Shown piece after piece: positions 43,017-52,036 of a stretch of DNA of 64,000 nt. The translations under genes were made by a program, and so were the position numbers. Source of the DNA: Natranaeroarchaeum sp042663585 (GTDB lineage Archaea; Halobacteriota; Halobacteria; Halobacteriales; Natronoarchaeaceae); NCBI RefSeq assembly GCF_042663585.1, contig NZ_JBHTAN010000006.1, positions 248,001 to 312,000 on the forward strand, given 5' to 3'. The number at the start of each line of letters is the position of its first letter. Within the stretch, counting starts at the first letter, position 1. Below the pieces are notes generated by a model that had not been told where the DNA came from, ran no database searches, and saw only the letters and a program-made list of their open reading frames with translations.

Positions 43017-45668
43017 ATGAATACGCGCACGGTAGAGCGCGTCGAACGGTGGGAGTCCCGGCCCTTCTCGGGCGGCTATGAAGGTCTCAACGATCTTGCT
43101 GGGTCGGACTTCACCGGTGCCGTCGAAACGTCTGGAACGTGGCTGTTCATGCTGAACGGCCGCGCTATCGGCGTACATGACGGCTCCATCGACGCGTTCG
43201 AGGACGCCTCGGGCACCGCTCACGTCGCTCCCGAACCAGCGCTCCCCCTGCTGTTTACTATGTGGGAGGGCGACACGGAGACGCGGGCCAAGTACTACAC
43301 CGAAGACACGCCGATCAGCGAGGTCGACGAGACGCTCTCCTCAGGGTCGTTCACGGGCTATCTCGAACTCAGCGAGAACGTCCTGAGTGGCGACTATTTC
43401 GTGGTGTACTACGGCGGCCGCTCCATGAGCGCCGCGTTCGTTGGCTCCAGAGACGAACTGCTCGGCGACGAGGAGGCCTTCGAGCGCGCGAACGACGAAG
43501 TGGGCATCTATGAGGTCTGCGACGCCACTGTCGAGGTCACCGATATCCCGAGCCCAGAGCCGGATCCGGAGCCATCGCCTACCGGATCCGCGGCGTCCGA
43601 ATCGTCCCCGAGCGACGCTGGAACGGAGGAACCGACCGCCGCAGGCTCCGGGGAGAGCGACCCGACAGCCACAGAGCCAGTAGAGAGCGATCCGACGCCC
43701 GCGGAGCCAGCAGACGACAGCCCGTCTGCCCGCGAGTCCGCATCCAAACGGAGCGATCCGTCGACGGTTGAATCGGTCGAGGCCACCGGGGACGGCCCGA
43801 GCGAGGACCGGTCGTCGCTCGCCGCCACGATTCGCCAGGACGTCGATACCGGTCCCGACGACGACCTGCCGCCAGAGCCGACCAGACAGGCTGAGTCCGC
43901 GTCGTCAGTCTCCGAGTCTCCTGCTCCCGCTGTCGATTCGGAGCCACCGACCGAGGACAGCCCCGTCCGGGAGTCCGAACCCGACCGAGCCTCGAACGGT
44001 TCGGAGTCCGGGCGGGCCAACCATTCCACGTCGGACGCCGGACGAACGCCGACCCGCGAGCCAGCACGAGAAACCGACCAGTCGGATCAGCACGAAGAGG
44101 TCGAGGAACGGGAGAGCTCCGTCTCGGGCGTCGAGAGCATCGATACCGAGCCTCGTGAGCAATCGTCATCGCGCGCAGGTTCGGAGCCGACGTCGACGGG
44201 TGAGAGTTCGACCGCTCAGGAATCGACTGCGGGCGGCTCCAACGCCGCGCCGGCGAGCGGGACCACCCTCGATGAAGAACCGGCCACCACACCGGAGCAG
44301 GTCACATCGTCGCCCGATCCCGGCGAGGAGAGTGTGACAGGCGAGGCCGGTAGCGATCCGATCGAAGCCGAAGCGGACTGGCGCGAAGCCACGATAATCC
44401 CATCGCTCGATCCGACCCATTCGGCCCACCCCGAACCGGAGCCAACCGACGCTGGATCCAGAACGAACGGGGGTCCTCGAACTCCCACCGACGCCAGCCC
44501 ACCCGAGCAGGAGAGCCGTCCCCAGTCCACAGCGAGCACGGAGCGCCGCCGCGATTCGACGCCGGACCGCTCTGCGGGGACGACCACAGAGCGCTCCACG
44601 GGGACCTCGACGGACCGAACTGCCGACGAGCAGCCAGCGCGCAACGGTGGCTCGGCCGGGTCTCCAGGCCACAGCGAACAGCGTACCTCGCCCGACACGG
44701 TGCCCAAAGCGAAACTCGAAGCGCGCGAGGAACGGATCGAGAAGCTCGAAACCGAGATCGAACGGCTCCAGTCGGCCCACCAGGAGGTCAACACGGAGCG
44801 CGACGAGCTAGCCGCCGAGAACAAGTCGATGGCCGAGGAGATCGAACGGCTCGAAACCGAGGTCGAACGGCTCCGCTCGGAGCTAGCAGAGGTCGAATCG
44901 GCGCTGGAGGCGGCCGGCAAGACGGCCTACGACGCCGACCAGCAGATCCAGCCCTCTCAGGCCATCTCGGGGACGAACCTGTTCGTCCGGTACGGCTCGA
45001 AGGGCAAGGACACGCTGGAGACGGCACACGATGGGACGGCGACCGCCGACGACGTCGACGCGAACCTCAAACTCGAACGGCACACGACCTTCGAAGCCGA
45101 CGCTGTGGCGGTTCAGGGCGAACCGTACGACACGTTCCTCGACGACACTCTGGAGCTGCAGTTCGTCGACTGGGTCGTTCGGACGTTGCTGTACGAGATT
45201 CAAAACACCGGCCACGAGAGCGGGCTTAGCGATCTCTACGATGCAATACCGCAGATCGATCGGGTCGAGTTCGACGGCGAAATCGAACTCACCTACCGCG
45301 AGGACGGCGAAAACGTAACGGAAGTCGCCACCTTCGACGTGGTGTTACGAAACCGGATGGGCGAACCGCTGATCGTCGCGGATCTCTCTGACTCGCGCGA
45401 TCCGGCCAACGAGCGGATGCTCGTCGAACTCGAGTCGGACGCGACGCGTGTCAAGGAGGCCTCGGAGACGCTGAGTGCCGCGTTCCTCGTCACGGCCTCG
45501 TTCTTCGAGCCTGGTGCTCTCGAGGCGGCGAGCGAGGCGACTAGCGGGAGTTTCCTGAGTCGGGACTCCAGAATGAGCTTCGTCAAGCAGTCACGAAAGC
45601 AAGGCTACCATCTCTGCCTCGTCGAAGCGCGCGGAGACGAGTTCCACCTGAACGTGCCGGAGCTTTAG
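43017..45668 (+). CDS. Large haloarchaeal protein: DUF7527-like N-domain, disordered linker, coiled coil, nuclease-like C-domain
   Basis: The 883-residue protein has a conserved N-terminal domain of about 180 residues (SGGYEGLNDLAGSDFTGAV; VVYYGGRSMSAAFVG), then about 380 residues of Ser/Pro/Glu/Thr-rich disorder, a coiled coil near residues 565-630 (EERIEKLETEIERLQ), and a C-terminal 230-residue domain. The latter contains EGxYD-like segment and FDVVLRNRMGEPLIVADLSD, a spacing like PD-(D/E)xK nuclease folds (D...hydrophobic-D-L). The N-domain matches DUF7527 from memory. Function unknown; a role in DNA or cell-surface signalling cannot be told apart. Confidence 0.72.
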   Translation: MNTRTVERVERWESRPFSGGYEGLNDLAGSDFTGAVETSGTWLFMLNGRAIGVHDGSIDAFEDASGTAHVAPEPALPLLFTMWEGDTETRAKYYTEDTPISEVDETLSSGSFTGYLELSENVLSGDYFVVYYGGRSMSAAFVGSRDELLGDEEAFERANDEVGIYEVCDATVEVTDIPSPEPDPEPSPTGSAASESSPSDAGTEEPTAAGSGESDPTATEPVESDPTPAEPADDSPSARESASKRSDPSTVESVEATGDGPSEDRSSLAATIRQDVDTGPDDDLPPEPTRQAESASSVSESPAPAVDSEPPTEDSPVRESEPDRASNGSESGRANHSTSDAGRTPTREPARETDQSDQHEEVEERESSVSGVESIDTEPREQSSSRAGSEPTSTGESSTAQESTAGGSNAAPASGTTLDEEPATTPEQVTSSPDPGEESVTGEAGSDPIEAEADWREATIIPSLDPTHSAHPEPEPTDAGSRTNGGPRTPTDASPPEQESRPQSTASTERRRDSTPDRSAGTTTERSTGTSTDRTADEQPARNGGSAGSPGHSEQRTSPDTVPKAKLEAREERIEKLETEIERLQSAHQEVNTERDELAAENKSMAEEIERLETEVERLRSELAEVESALEAAGKTAYDADQQIQPSQAISGTNLFVRYGSKGKDTLETAHDGTATADDVDANLKLERHTTFEADAVAVQGEPYDTFLDDTLELQFVDWVVRTLLYEIQNTGHESGLSDLYDAIPQIDRVEFDGEIELTYREDGENVTEVATFDVVLRNRMGEPLIVADLSDSRDPANERMLVELESDATRVKEASETLSAAFLVTASFFEPGALEAASEATSGSFLSRDSRMSFVKQSRKQGYHLCLVEARGDEFHLNVPEL

Positions 45669-45970
45669 TTCTGGACTTCGACCGCATCGTCTATCTTCAT
45701 CGTATCGAGCTTGTCGACGATGTCGTCGAGTTTCATGTCGAGTTCATCCACGAACTCAGCAGTGCGATCCGTGGTGATCGCTCCCTGACTGGAGGGCTCG
45801 ATGAGGTTTTCTTCTTCGAGAACGCGCAGCGAGTAGCGCACCTTGTGGTGTGGGTACCCCGTCTCGTTGGACATCTTGACGATGCCGATCGGCTCGTTCT
45901 CAATAACCATCTTCAGCACCTGCAAATGCCGCTCCAGCATATCTACTTCTTTCTCAAGCCGGTCTATCAT
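45665..45970 (-). CDS. Winged-helix transcription regulator
   Basis: The 101-residue protein starts IDRLEKEVDMLERHLQVL and contains a winged helix (GIVKMSNETGYPHHKVRYSL followed by RVLEEENLIEPSSQGA), then a helical tail. It resembles small haloarchaeal HTH regulators with a dimerising N-terminal coil. ATG 45970 is supported by a TATA box 27-35 nt upstream; the longer frame upstream is not expressed from it. Its target is unknown; no adjacent palindrome stood out. It overlaps the convergent gene by 4 nt. Confidence 0.8.
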   Translation of the reverse strand: MIDRLEKEVDMLERHLQVLKMVIENEPIGIVKMSNETGYPHHKVRYSLRVLEEENLIEPSSQGAITTDRTAEFVDELDMKLDDIVDKLDTMKIDDAVEVQN

Positions 45971-46323
45971 GGCATTTGTTAACTTGTCATAGCGGGCTTT
46001 AAATGTTACCCTCCGGCGCCCGGGCGTCAACTGGCTACAATGTTTCTCGTGGTTGTAGTTAACACGTTCGATTCGAGCGGTTGTGCGCTGGTGTGCGGCG
46101 TCGCCGTTCAGGACGGGACTGCAGCGCCCGTCATCGTCCACCGCATATCGACGATTCGGATCCCTTCTGGTGTACTGGATGATCCTTCGGGTGCATTTGA
46201 AACTGACGAACTCGGTGTAGAGCCAGCGACGGCCGGTTCACGAACCGCACGGCACAGACTATCCGAATCGACTGGACAAATATCCGACGCCCGGGAAGCC
46301 CTGCCCCCAGAGCGGGATGGATC
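45971..46323. other. Intergenic region with no recognised gene
   Basis: This stretch of about 350 bp holds the TATA box of the winged-helix gene at its left end and the region downstream of the halocyanin gene. Plus-strand and minus-strand frames cross it but show no domain. GTTAAC occurs twice (45977-45984 area and 46057-46064 area); no other repeat was noted. Confidence 0.45.
45997..46005 (-). promoter_or_regulatory. TATA box of the winged-helix regulator
   Basis: The minus strand reads CATTTAAAG 27-35 nt upstream of ATG 45970. It favours this start over the longer upstream frame. Confidence 0.55.
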
Positions 46324-47013
46324 TCACATCTCCCTCTCGTACTCGCCACCGTATTTCATGAAGAAGTACGCCATGAACGTGACGAACACCAGTGCGGTAA
46401 TCGACCCGACGGCGAGTGTCATCGCCTCATCCGGAACGTACGGTCTGATGGCGCCGCCACCACCATCCCCTCCGCCGCTGGTGGTGCCCTCTTCGACGCG
46501 GATCGTTCCCTCCATTCCCAGGTTCAGGTGCGGGTCACAGTGAAACTCGTACTCTCCGGCCACCTCGAACGTGTGCTCGTACTCGAAGCCGGCGTCTTCG
46601 ACGGGCTCATGGCCTTCCCAGCCGGCCTCGCTCGGCTGTGAATCGACGTTGATGTTGTGTGTGTCCGTGATCCAGACGAACTGGACGGTGGTTCCGGGAG
46701 AAATGACGAGCGGACTTTCAGTCCCCGGCTCGTATGCGTAGTCGACTAGCTCGGCGGTGACAGAGCCTCCCTCCGCTCCGTTTTCCTCGGTAGTCTCCTC
46801 GTCTCCGTTTTCTTCGCTGGTCTCGTCTTCCTCCTGGGCGAGCAGGGCGGCTCCGGCCCCGATGCCACCACCAAGCACTGCTCTGCGACTCACGCCACTC
46901 GTCGCATCCGGCGCTGTCGGCGTGTGCCGGTCCTCTCTGGAGTCGTCACCAGTCGGTGAGCGTGGTTTGGGCACCTGTCTTCCACCATCTAGATATACGG
47001 CCATTTTCATCAT
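46324..47013 (-). CDS. Halocyanin-like blue copper protein, membrane anchored
   Basis: The protein of about 230 residues has a Tat signal SRRAVLGGGIGAG (GTG 46893 could instead be the start), an acidic linker, and a cupredoxin domain with ligands His in DTHNINVD and the HCDPHLNLGMEG block (Cys, His, Met) typical of type-1 copper. A C-terminal helix MTLAVGSITALVFVTFMAYFF anchors it in the membrane. Halocyanins carry electrons at the cell surface. The gene is divergent from purA and has no obvious partner nearby. Confidence 0.9.
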   Translation of the reverse strand: MMKMAVYLDGGRQVPKPRSPTGDDSREDRHTPTAPDATSGVSRRAVLGGGIGAGAALLAQEEDETSEENGDEETTEENGAEGGSVTAELVDYAYEPGTESPLVISPGTTVQFVWITDTHNINVDSQPSEAGWEGHEPVEDAGFEYEHTFEVAGEYEFHCDPHLNLGMEGTIRVEEGTTSGGGDGGGGAIRPYVPDEAMTLAVGSITALVFVTFMAYFFMKYGGEYEREM

Positions 47014-47072
47014 AAACGTGTGCACTGTTGCCGCCGGAACCGCGGGATAGTTGCACCGCGTAAACCGTAATC

Positions 47073-47080
47073 GGTTTATC
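47073..47080 (+). promoter_or_regulatory. TATA box of purA
   Basis: GGTTTATC lies 26-33 nt before ATG 47106, a leaderless-type promoter facing away from the halocyanin gene. Confidence 0.55.
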
Positions 47081-47105
47081 TGGAGCAGGAGAACCGGACT
47101 GTGTT

Positions 47106-48497
47106 ATGACCGTAACCATCGTCGGGTCCCAGCTCGGCGACGAAGGCAAAGGTGGCGTCGTCGACCTGTATGGCGACGCTGCCGACGTGATCGCCCGGTA
47201 TCAGGGCGGCGACAACGCCGGCCACACAGTGGTCGAGGATGGGACCGAGTACAAGCTCTCGCTCGTTCCGAGCGGAGCGGTCCGCGGAAAGGTCGGTATC
47301 CTCGGCAACGGCTGCGTGGTCAACCCGAAAACGCTGTTCGAAGAGATCGATACCCTCCGCGAGAAGGGACTCGATCCCGACGTTCGCGTCGCACGTCGTG
47401 CGCACGTTATTCTTCCGTACCACCGCGTCCTCGACAACATCGAGGAGGACGTCAAGAGCGATACCGACATCAAGGTCGGAACCACGGGCCGGGGTATCGG
47501 CCCGACCTACGAGGACAAGGCCGGACGGCGCGGGATTCGCGTCGGCGACCTGCTCGACCCCGAAGTGCTCCGGAAACGCCTCGAGTACGTCGTCCCGCAG
47601 AAACGCGCACTCATCGAGGACGTCTACAACGTCTCGCTCGCCGACGTGGACGACGTCATCGAGGGCGTCAACGTGCAGGACGCCTTCGACGTCAGCGCGC
47701 TGTTCGAGCAGTATCGCCGGTTCGGCGAGCGCCTCGACGAGGAAGAGATGACCGTCGCCGCAGGAAAGTTCCTCGCGGAGACCATCGACGAGGGCGGCGA
47801 AGTCATGTTCGAGGGCGCACAGGGCACATCGATCGATATCGACCACGGGAACTACCCCTACGTGACCTCCTCGAACCCGACCGCGGGCGCGGCGGCCGTC
47901 GGCACCGGGCTAGGCCCCACCACGGTCGGCCAGGGCGAAGTCATCGGGATAGTCAAAGGCTATCTCTCGCGAGTTGGATCGGGTCCGCTCCCGACCGAAC
48001 TCGGCGATATCGACGACCAGACCGGCGGCACCGGCGAGGGCAAGGAAGACGAAATCGCGAGCTACATTCGTGACGAGGGGGGCGAGTACGGCACCGTCAC
48101 CGGCCGCCCGCGACGCGTCGGCTGGCTCGACATGCCGATGCTGCGCCACGCCGCCCGTGCGAACGGCTTCACCGGCCTGGCGATCAACCACATCGACGTG
48201 CTCTCGGGTCTCGACGAGGTCAAGGTGGGTCACACCTACAGCCTCGACGGCGAGGAACTCGAGACGGTCCCGGCGACGACCGAGCGCTGGGAACGCTGTG
48301 AACCGACCCTGAAGACGTTCGAGGGCTGGGAGGACGTCGACTGGGACGTCGTCGCCGAGGAGGGCTACGATGCCGTCCCGGACGCCGCCAAGGAGTATCT
48401 CGACTACATCAGCGACGAACTCGATACGCCGGTCTACGCCATCGGCGTCGGCCCCGGCCGCGAGGAGACGGTCGTGCGGCAGAACCCCTTCGAGTAG
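47106..48497 (+). CDS. purA: Adenylosuccinate synthase
   Basis: The 463-residue enzyme joins IMP and aspartate using GTP in AMP synthesis. Visible are GSQLGDEGKGGVVDLYGD (GDEGKG signature), GDNAGHTVV (catalytic His), GTTGRGIGPTYEDK (IMP loop), FEGAQGTSIDIDHGNYPYVT, and the GTP-base motif region NHIDVLSGLDEVKV. It is longer than the 340-residue hyperthermophile type and similar to the bacterial-length forms of halophiles. A Trm112-like gene follows after 55 nt. Confidence 0.96.
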   Translation: MTVTIVGSQLGDEGKGGVVDLYGDAADVIARYQGGDNAGHTVVEDGTEYKLSLVPSGAVRGKVGILGNGCVVNPKTLFEEIDTLREKGLDPDVRVARRAHVILPYHRVLDNIEEDVKSDTDIKVGTTGRGIGPTYEDKAGRRGIRVGDLLDPEVLRKRLEYVVPQKRALIEDVYNVSLADVDDVIEGVNVQDAFDVSALFEQYRRFGERLDEEEMTVAAGKFLAETIDEGGEVMFEGAQGTSIDIDHGNYPYVTSSNPTAGAAAVGTGLGPTTVGQGEVIGIVKGYLSRVGSGPLPTELGDIDDQTGGTGEGKEDEIASYIRDEGGEYGTVTGRPRRVGWLDMPMLRHAARANGFTGLAINHIDVLSGLDEVKVGHTYSLDGEELETVPATTERWERCEPTLKTFEGWEDVDWDVVAEEGYDAVPDAAKEYLDYISDELDTPVYAIGVGPGREETVVRQNPFE

Positions 48498-48552
48498 CGA
48501 ACTCCGGGCGCAAACCCCTATATTTTTCTCTCTCGACCCCAATCGACCCTAC

Positions 48553-48741
48553 ATGAAAGAGTCGTTGCTCGACATCATCTGCTGCCCGCTCGACAAAAGC
48601 GAACTCGAACTGGAGATCGACGAGCAAGAGGACGAAGAAATTCTCGAAGGCTCGCTGACCTGCGTCGACTGCGGCGAGAGCTACCCGATTGAGGACGGAA
48701 TCCCGAACCTGCTGCCGCCGGACATGCGCGAAGCCGCCTGA
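48553..48741 (+). CDS. Trm112-like methyltransferase activator
   Basis: The 62-residue zinc protein reads KESLLDIICCPLDKSELEL and LTCVDCGESYPIEDGIPNLLP, which is the Trm112 fold: CCP and CxxC, the second half with PIxxGIPxLLP. Trm112 binds and activates SAM-dependent methyltransferases; in haloarchaea a partner for several is known. The METTL5-like enzyme at 23593 is one candidate partner. It overlaps the region after purA and is only 55 nt away. Confidence 0.9.
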   Translation: MKESLLDIICCPLDKSELELEIDEQEDEEILEGSLTCVDCGESYPIEDGIPNLLPPDMREAA

Positions 48742-48786
48742 CCCTCGGCATCAAAGCTTTTACTGTCCCGCTACGACCTCTGGGGT

Positions 48787-49365
48787 GTGCCCGACGACCT
48801 CGTTGTCCATCTGAACCGGTCCGAACGCCACGCCATCGAGCCTGTAGAGTCATCGCTGGCTGTGGCCGACAGTTTCGAGGTCGCAATCGAAAACCACGGA
48901 GACGGCTCGCACGTGAACCTGAGCCTCGGGGGCGACCTCGCGGCTGGCGGGGCCGTCGAGACGCCGAATCCGTTCATCCCCGCGGGGGAGACGGTACGGC
49001 TGATGGTTGCGATCACGACCGAACACCGACCGCTAGAGGGAACGGTGAGCGTCGCGACCGGCTACGGTCGAACGCAGATCGAACTGCCCGTCTCCGTCGT
49101 GACGCCCCAGAACACGGGCGTCGACGCCGACCCCACACCGACGCGATCCAACGGCGGCCAGTCGGTCGCGGCCGATCCGATGGAGATCGTTGCGGAACTG
49201 GAGGAGACGCTCGATCCCGGAACGACCGCACTCGTCCTGCTCGCGGCCATCGCACTGCTGATCGCACTCGTCGCCGCGTGGCAGATCGGCGGTGCCGCGG
49301 TCTTTCTCGCCGTGTTACTGGTCGTACTCGCGGTCGGCGGCGGCATCGCCACTGTGATCCGATAG
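48787..49365 (+). CDS. DUF7524-like membrane protein
   Basis: A GTG-initiated 192-residue protein starts with a beta-sandwich-like domain of about 110 residues (VVHLNRSERHAIEPVESSLAV; FIPAGETVRLMVAITTEH), then a linker and two closely spaced C-terminal helices (TALVLLAAIALLIALVAAW and VFLAVLLVVLAVGGGI). It has no signal peptide, so the beta domain is probably cytoplasmic. The layout matches haloarchaeal DUF7524 (from memory). Function unknown. Confidence 0.75.
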   Translation: MPDDLVVHLNRSERHAIEPVESSLAVADSFEVAIENHGDGSHVNLSLGGDLAAGGAVETPNPFIPAGETVRLMVAITTEHRPLEGTVSVATGYGRTQIELPVSVVTPQNTGVDADPTPTRSNGGQSVAADPMEIVAELEETLDPGTTALVLLAAIALLIALVAAWQIGGAAVFLAVLLVVLAVGGGIATVIR

Positions 49366-49407
49366 TGAGCCTCCTCGACCCGGGTAAAAAACGCCCGGCG
49401 CTCGCGA

Positions 49408-50481
49408 TTACTCCTCGACCTCGACGGCCGGCAGTTCGCCGTCCTCGTCGAACCGCTTCGCTCGCAGATAGCGCGCCCGATACCGGTTCGCGCCCTTGTA
49501 GACGTCCGCCTCCCGGATCTCGTCGACACGGCCCTCGGCGACGGTGTCGATGATCTCCTCGATCTGTCGTAGTTCGCTCAGCGTCAACTCCATCTGGAAG
49601 GTCTTCTCCGACTCGTTTTCGAGCGTCGTCCACTTGCGCGCCGCGGCGACGACGAGCGAACACGGCTCCCGGCACGGGAACTCGCCGTCTCCGCCATCCG
49701 CGGCGAGTTCGTTGCCCGCCTCGTACTGCCACTCGCGGCGTTTGGTGCACTGGGAGTCGTCACAGCAGGCCTGGGCGATCCACTCGACGGCGTCGCGGTC
49801 GAGCTCCTCGATGATCTCGTAGATGCCGGTCTGTCGCTCCGCGGTATCGCGCCAGTGAGAGATGTCCAGTTCACCCTCCTGCTCTCGGTACCAGTTCGGC
49901 ACGGTCGCCGGGTAGATGTACTCGACCGTCTGGAGCAGGTCGGGAGCATCGAGGTCCGGGAACACCCACCCGGACTGCAGCGAGGGCGCGGTCTTCAGCG
50001 GTCGGTAGCGACCGTCCTCGTCGTAGGTCGTGATGTCGCGCGCGTCGAGCGGGTCGTCGTGGCGCTCCAAGTCATCAACGTCGTACTTGACGTCGTCGAC
50101 GTGTCTGACGTCGTAGTAGCGGAGACCGTCCTCGTCTATCGTCGTTGTGAGCGCTAGCTGGCCCCAGTGGCAGGTGACGCCGTCGGCGAGCGCCTCGTAA
50201 CGGTCCGGCGGCGCGTGGCCGTCTGCGTCTTCGAGCCACTGGAGGAACGTGCGGCGATCCGCTTTGGTCGTGTCGACGACGTGGGTCCAGTAGTACCAGT
50301 CCGTGACGGAGGGCGAGTGCTCGGTGGCGACCTCGTGGAGGTCACTCTCGGACAACCCGGTGTGTTCCGCTTCGAGGGTCGAAAAGACGTACTCGTCGCC
50401 GTCCGCCGCGACGGTGAGCGCCTCGAACTCGACGCCGTCGTCGGCCGCCGACAGCAGGGCGTCGAACTGTGTCGCGTTCAT
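49408..50481 (-). CDS. DR2241-family protein linked to cobalamin synthesis
   Basis: The 357-residue protein has a C-terminal cysteine cluster, CCDDSQCTKRREWQYE and FPCREPCSLVVAAARKW, expected to hold an Fe-S cluster as in DR2241 proteins. The family is repeatedly found next to CbiX chelatases. It overlaps cbiX by one base (TGATG), so the two are made together. A role in handing cobalt, siroheme intermediate or electrons to CbiX is plausible but unproven. A tryptophan-rich middle part is present. Confidence 0.87.
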   Translation of the reverse strand: MNATQFDALLSAADDGVEFEALTVAADGDEYVFSTLEAEHTGLSESDLHEVATEHSPSVTDWYYWTHVVDTTKADRRTFLQWLEDADGHAPPDRYEALADGVTCHWGQLALTTTIDEDGLRYYDVRHVDDVKYDVDDLERHDDPLDARDITTYDEDGRYRPLKTAPSLQSGWVFPDLDAPDLLQTVEYIYPATVPNWYREQEGELDISHWRDTAERQTGIYEIIEELDRDAVEWIAQACCDDSQCTKRREWQYEAGNELAADGGDGEFPCREPCSLVVAAARKWTTLENESEKTFQMELTLSELRQIEEIIDTVAEGRVDEIREADVYKGANRYRARYLRAKRFDEDGELPAVEVEE

Positions 50482-51359
50482 CAGTCACCCGCCACCGAGG
50501 AGTCGCTCGTCTCGTCGAGCACCTGCTCGATAGCCGAGCCAACGTCCGCGCCGGCGTCTGCCGCCCGCTCCAGCACGACGTCCGCCATCAGCCCCTCGGT
50601 GCCGACCGCGCCGGAGTACCAGAGCCGGTGGCCGTCGACCTCGCCTGGCACCGGATAGCCCGTCCGGTAGTCGTCGGTCAGCCCCATGTCCTCGGGGATG
50701 TCCTCCTGGGTGTGGAAGCCGTCGGCGATAAACAGCGGGACGACGACGATGTCTTTCGACTCGAAGAAATCCGTGACGTCGTCGACTTCGGGTTCCTCGT
50801 CCATGAACACTGCTTGCACCTCGTCGAACCGGTCGCGCTCCTGGATCTCGTCGGCGTGATAGTAGATCGCCTTCGCACTGTTCTCGTTGCGCTCTGTGCC
50901 GTGACCGACGACGGCAAGTCCGAGTCCGTCGTCGGCGTCGTGGTCCGCCGTCACCGACTCGGCGCGCTGGACGATCACGTCGGACATCGCCTCGTGGGTG
51001 CCGACCGGGCCACAGTAGTGGATCCGCTTTTCGACGTCGTCGGCACCGAGGGTGGCCTGACTGGCGCTGACGCCGTCCTCGGAGTCCCACTCGTCGACGT
51101 CCCAGCCGTCCAGGCGGAGTTCGCGGGGGATCACCTGCTCGGTGAAGTAGCCCTCGCTGATGAACAGCGGCACGACGTACACCTCGTCGCTCTCGACCGT
51201 TCGGAGGACTTCTCTGAAACTCGGTTCTTCCTTCCAGAACGCCTCTTTGACTTCGTCGAACGCACCCGTCTCGCGGATGGTGTCCGCGTGATCGTAGGTT
51301 GGCGTACTGGAGTCCGGATTGAGATGTGAGCCGTGTGCTACGATAACCAGCGCTTGCAT
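50481..51359 (-). CDS. cbiX: Sirohydrochlorin cobaltochelatase, tandem-domain CbiX
   Basis: The 292-residue enzyme inserts Co2+ into sirohydrochlorin in anaerobic B12 synthesis. Two similar halves each carry a catalytic-His segment: VAHGSHLNPDSSTP and VGHGTERNENSAKA, and each has a VVPLFI segment with a later metal-binding GYFTE or GFHTQ. This is the two-domain (long) form. TATA box at 51384-51390 places the start at ATG 51359. It is the first gene of the pair with the DR2241 protein. Confidence 0.93.
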   Translation of the reverse strand: MQALVIVAHGSHLNPDSSTPTYDHADTIRETGAFDEVKEAFWKEEPSFREVLRTVESDEVYVVPLFISEGYFTEQVIPRELRLDGWDVDEWDSEDGVSASQATLGADDVEKRIHYCGPVGTHEAMSDVIVQRAESVTADHDADDGLGLAVVGHGTERNENSAKAIYYHADEIQERDRFDEVQAVFMDEEPEVDDVTDFFESKDIVVVPLFIADGFHTQEDIPEDMGLTDDYRTGYPVPGEVDGHRLWYSGAVGTEGLMADVVLERAADAGADVGSAIEQVLDETSDSSVAGD

Positions 51360-51383
51360 AGCCGACGCTCAGGCCCGAACTCT

Positions 51384-51390
51384 CTTATGG
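51384..51390 (-). promoter_or_regulatory. TATA box of the cbiX-DR2241 operon
   Basis: The minus strand reads CCATAAG 25-31 nt upstream of ATG 51359, consistent with a leaderless cbiX message. Confidence 0.5.
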
Positions 51391-51457
51391 ACTTCGCCTG
51401 CGACGTCGCTCGCGGCGAGTCCCACCACTTACTGTCTCCGGGTGCGTGCACACGCTC

Positions 51458-51952
51458 ATGTCACTCGCAGAGCAGACCCGGGCGGCCGTCCGCGAGCAGG
51501 CGTTCCTCTTTGACGCGCTCCGGGCGGGCGTGCTCAACTACACCGCTGCGGCGCGCTTTCTCGACATCGATGGCGACGCGGAGGCCATCGCGACGGCGCT
51601 TCGGCGATACGGAGACGAGCTAGACCCCTACGAGGAGATGGCCGCCAGCGCGACGGTGACGATGCAACGCGGCGTCGGCATCACGGAGACGTCCGATCCA
51701 AACGCCTTGTTTCGACTCGGCGACGTCGGCGTGACGCCCGACGGCCCCTACACCGCGATTTCGGCGTCGGGAGACGTGTCTGCGGGGGCGCTGGGGACGG
51801 TCTGTCAGCGACTGCGGGTGGCCGGAATCGAAGTCGCTGCTGCGGCCGGCGTCGACGGCGACGTGACGCTCGTTCTCGACACGGACGACGCTATCGACGG
51901 CCTGCGGATCGTCGAGGACGCCATCGACTCGCTTCCAGCCGAAGAGGTCTGA
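51458..51952 (+). CDS. Conserved haloarchaeal protein (DUF7523-like)
   Basis: The 164-residue protein has an N-terminal helical part (AEQTRAAVREQAFLFDALRAG) reading like a small HTH-type unit (NYTAAARFLDIDGDAEAIATAL) and then an ACT-like beta/alpha half (YTAISASGDVSAGALGTV; VTLVLDTDDAIDGLRIVEDAI). The second half could bind a small ligand. I believe it corresponds to haloarchaeal DUF7523. It is divergent from cbiX. Start ATG 51458; a GTG at 51446 is possible. Confidence 0.72.
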   Translation: MSLAEQTRAAVREQAFLFDALRAGVLNYTAAARFLDIDGDAEAIATALRRYGDELDPYEEMAASATVTMQRGVGITETSDPNALFRLGDVGVTPDGPYTAISASGDVSAGALGTVCQRLRVAGIEVAAAAGVDGDVTLVLDTDDAIDGLRIVEDAIDSLPAEEV

Positions 51953-52036
51953 TCCCGTTGATACTCCGTATGCCGGGGCTCTTCCGTCGGTTTTGGCAGG
52001 GCTAACCTTCATACTGTTGGGCTCCGAAACACAAAA

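Noticed and set aside
46040..46543. Plus-strand frame starting in the spacer left of the halocyanin gene
   Set aside because: The frame begins with a hydrophobic stretch but then runs antisense into the halocyanin gene; no promoter-like box precedes it.
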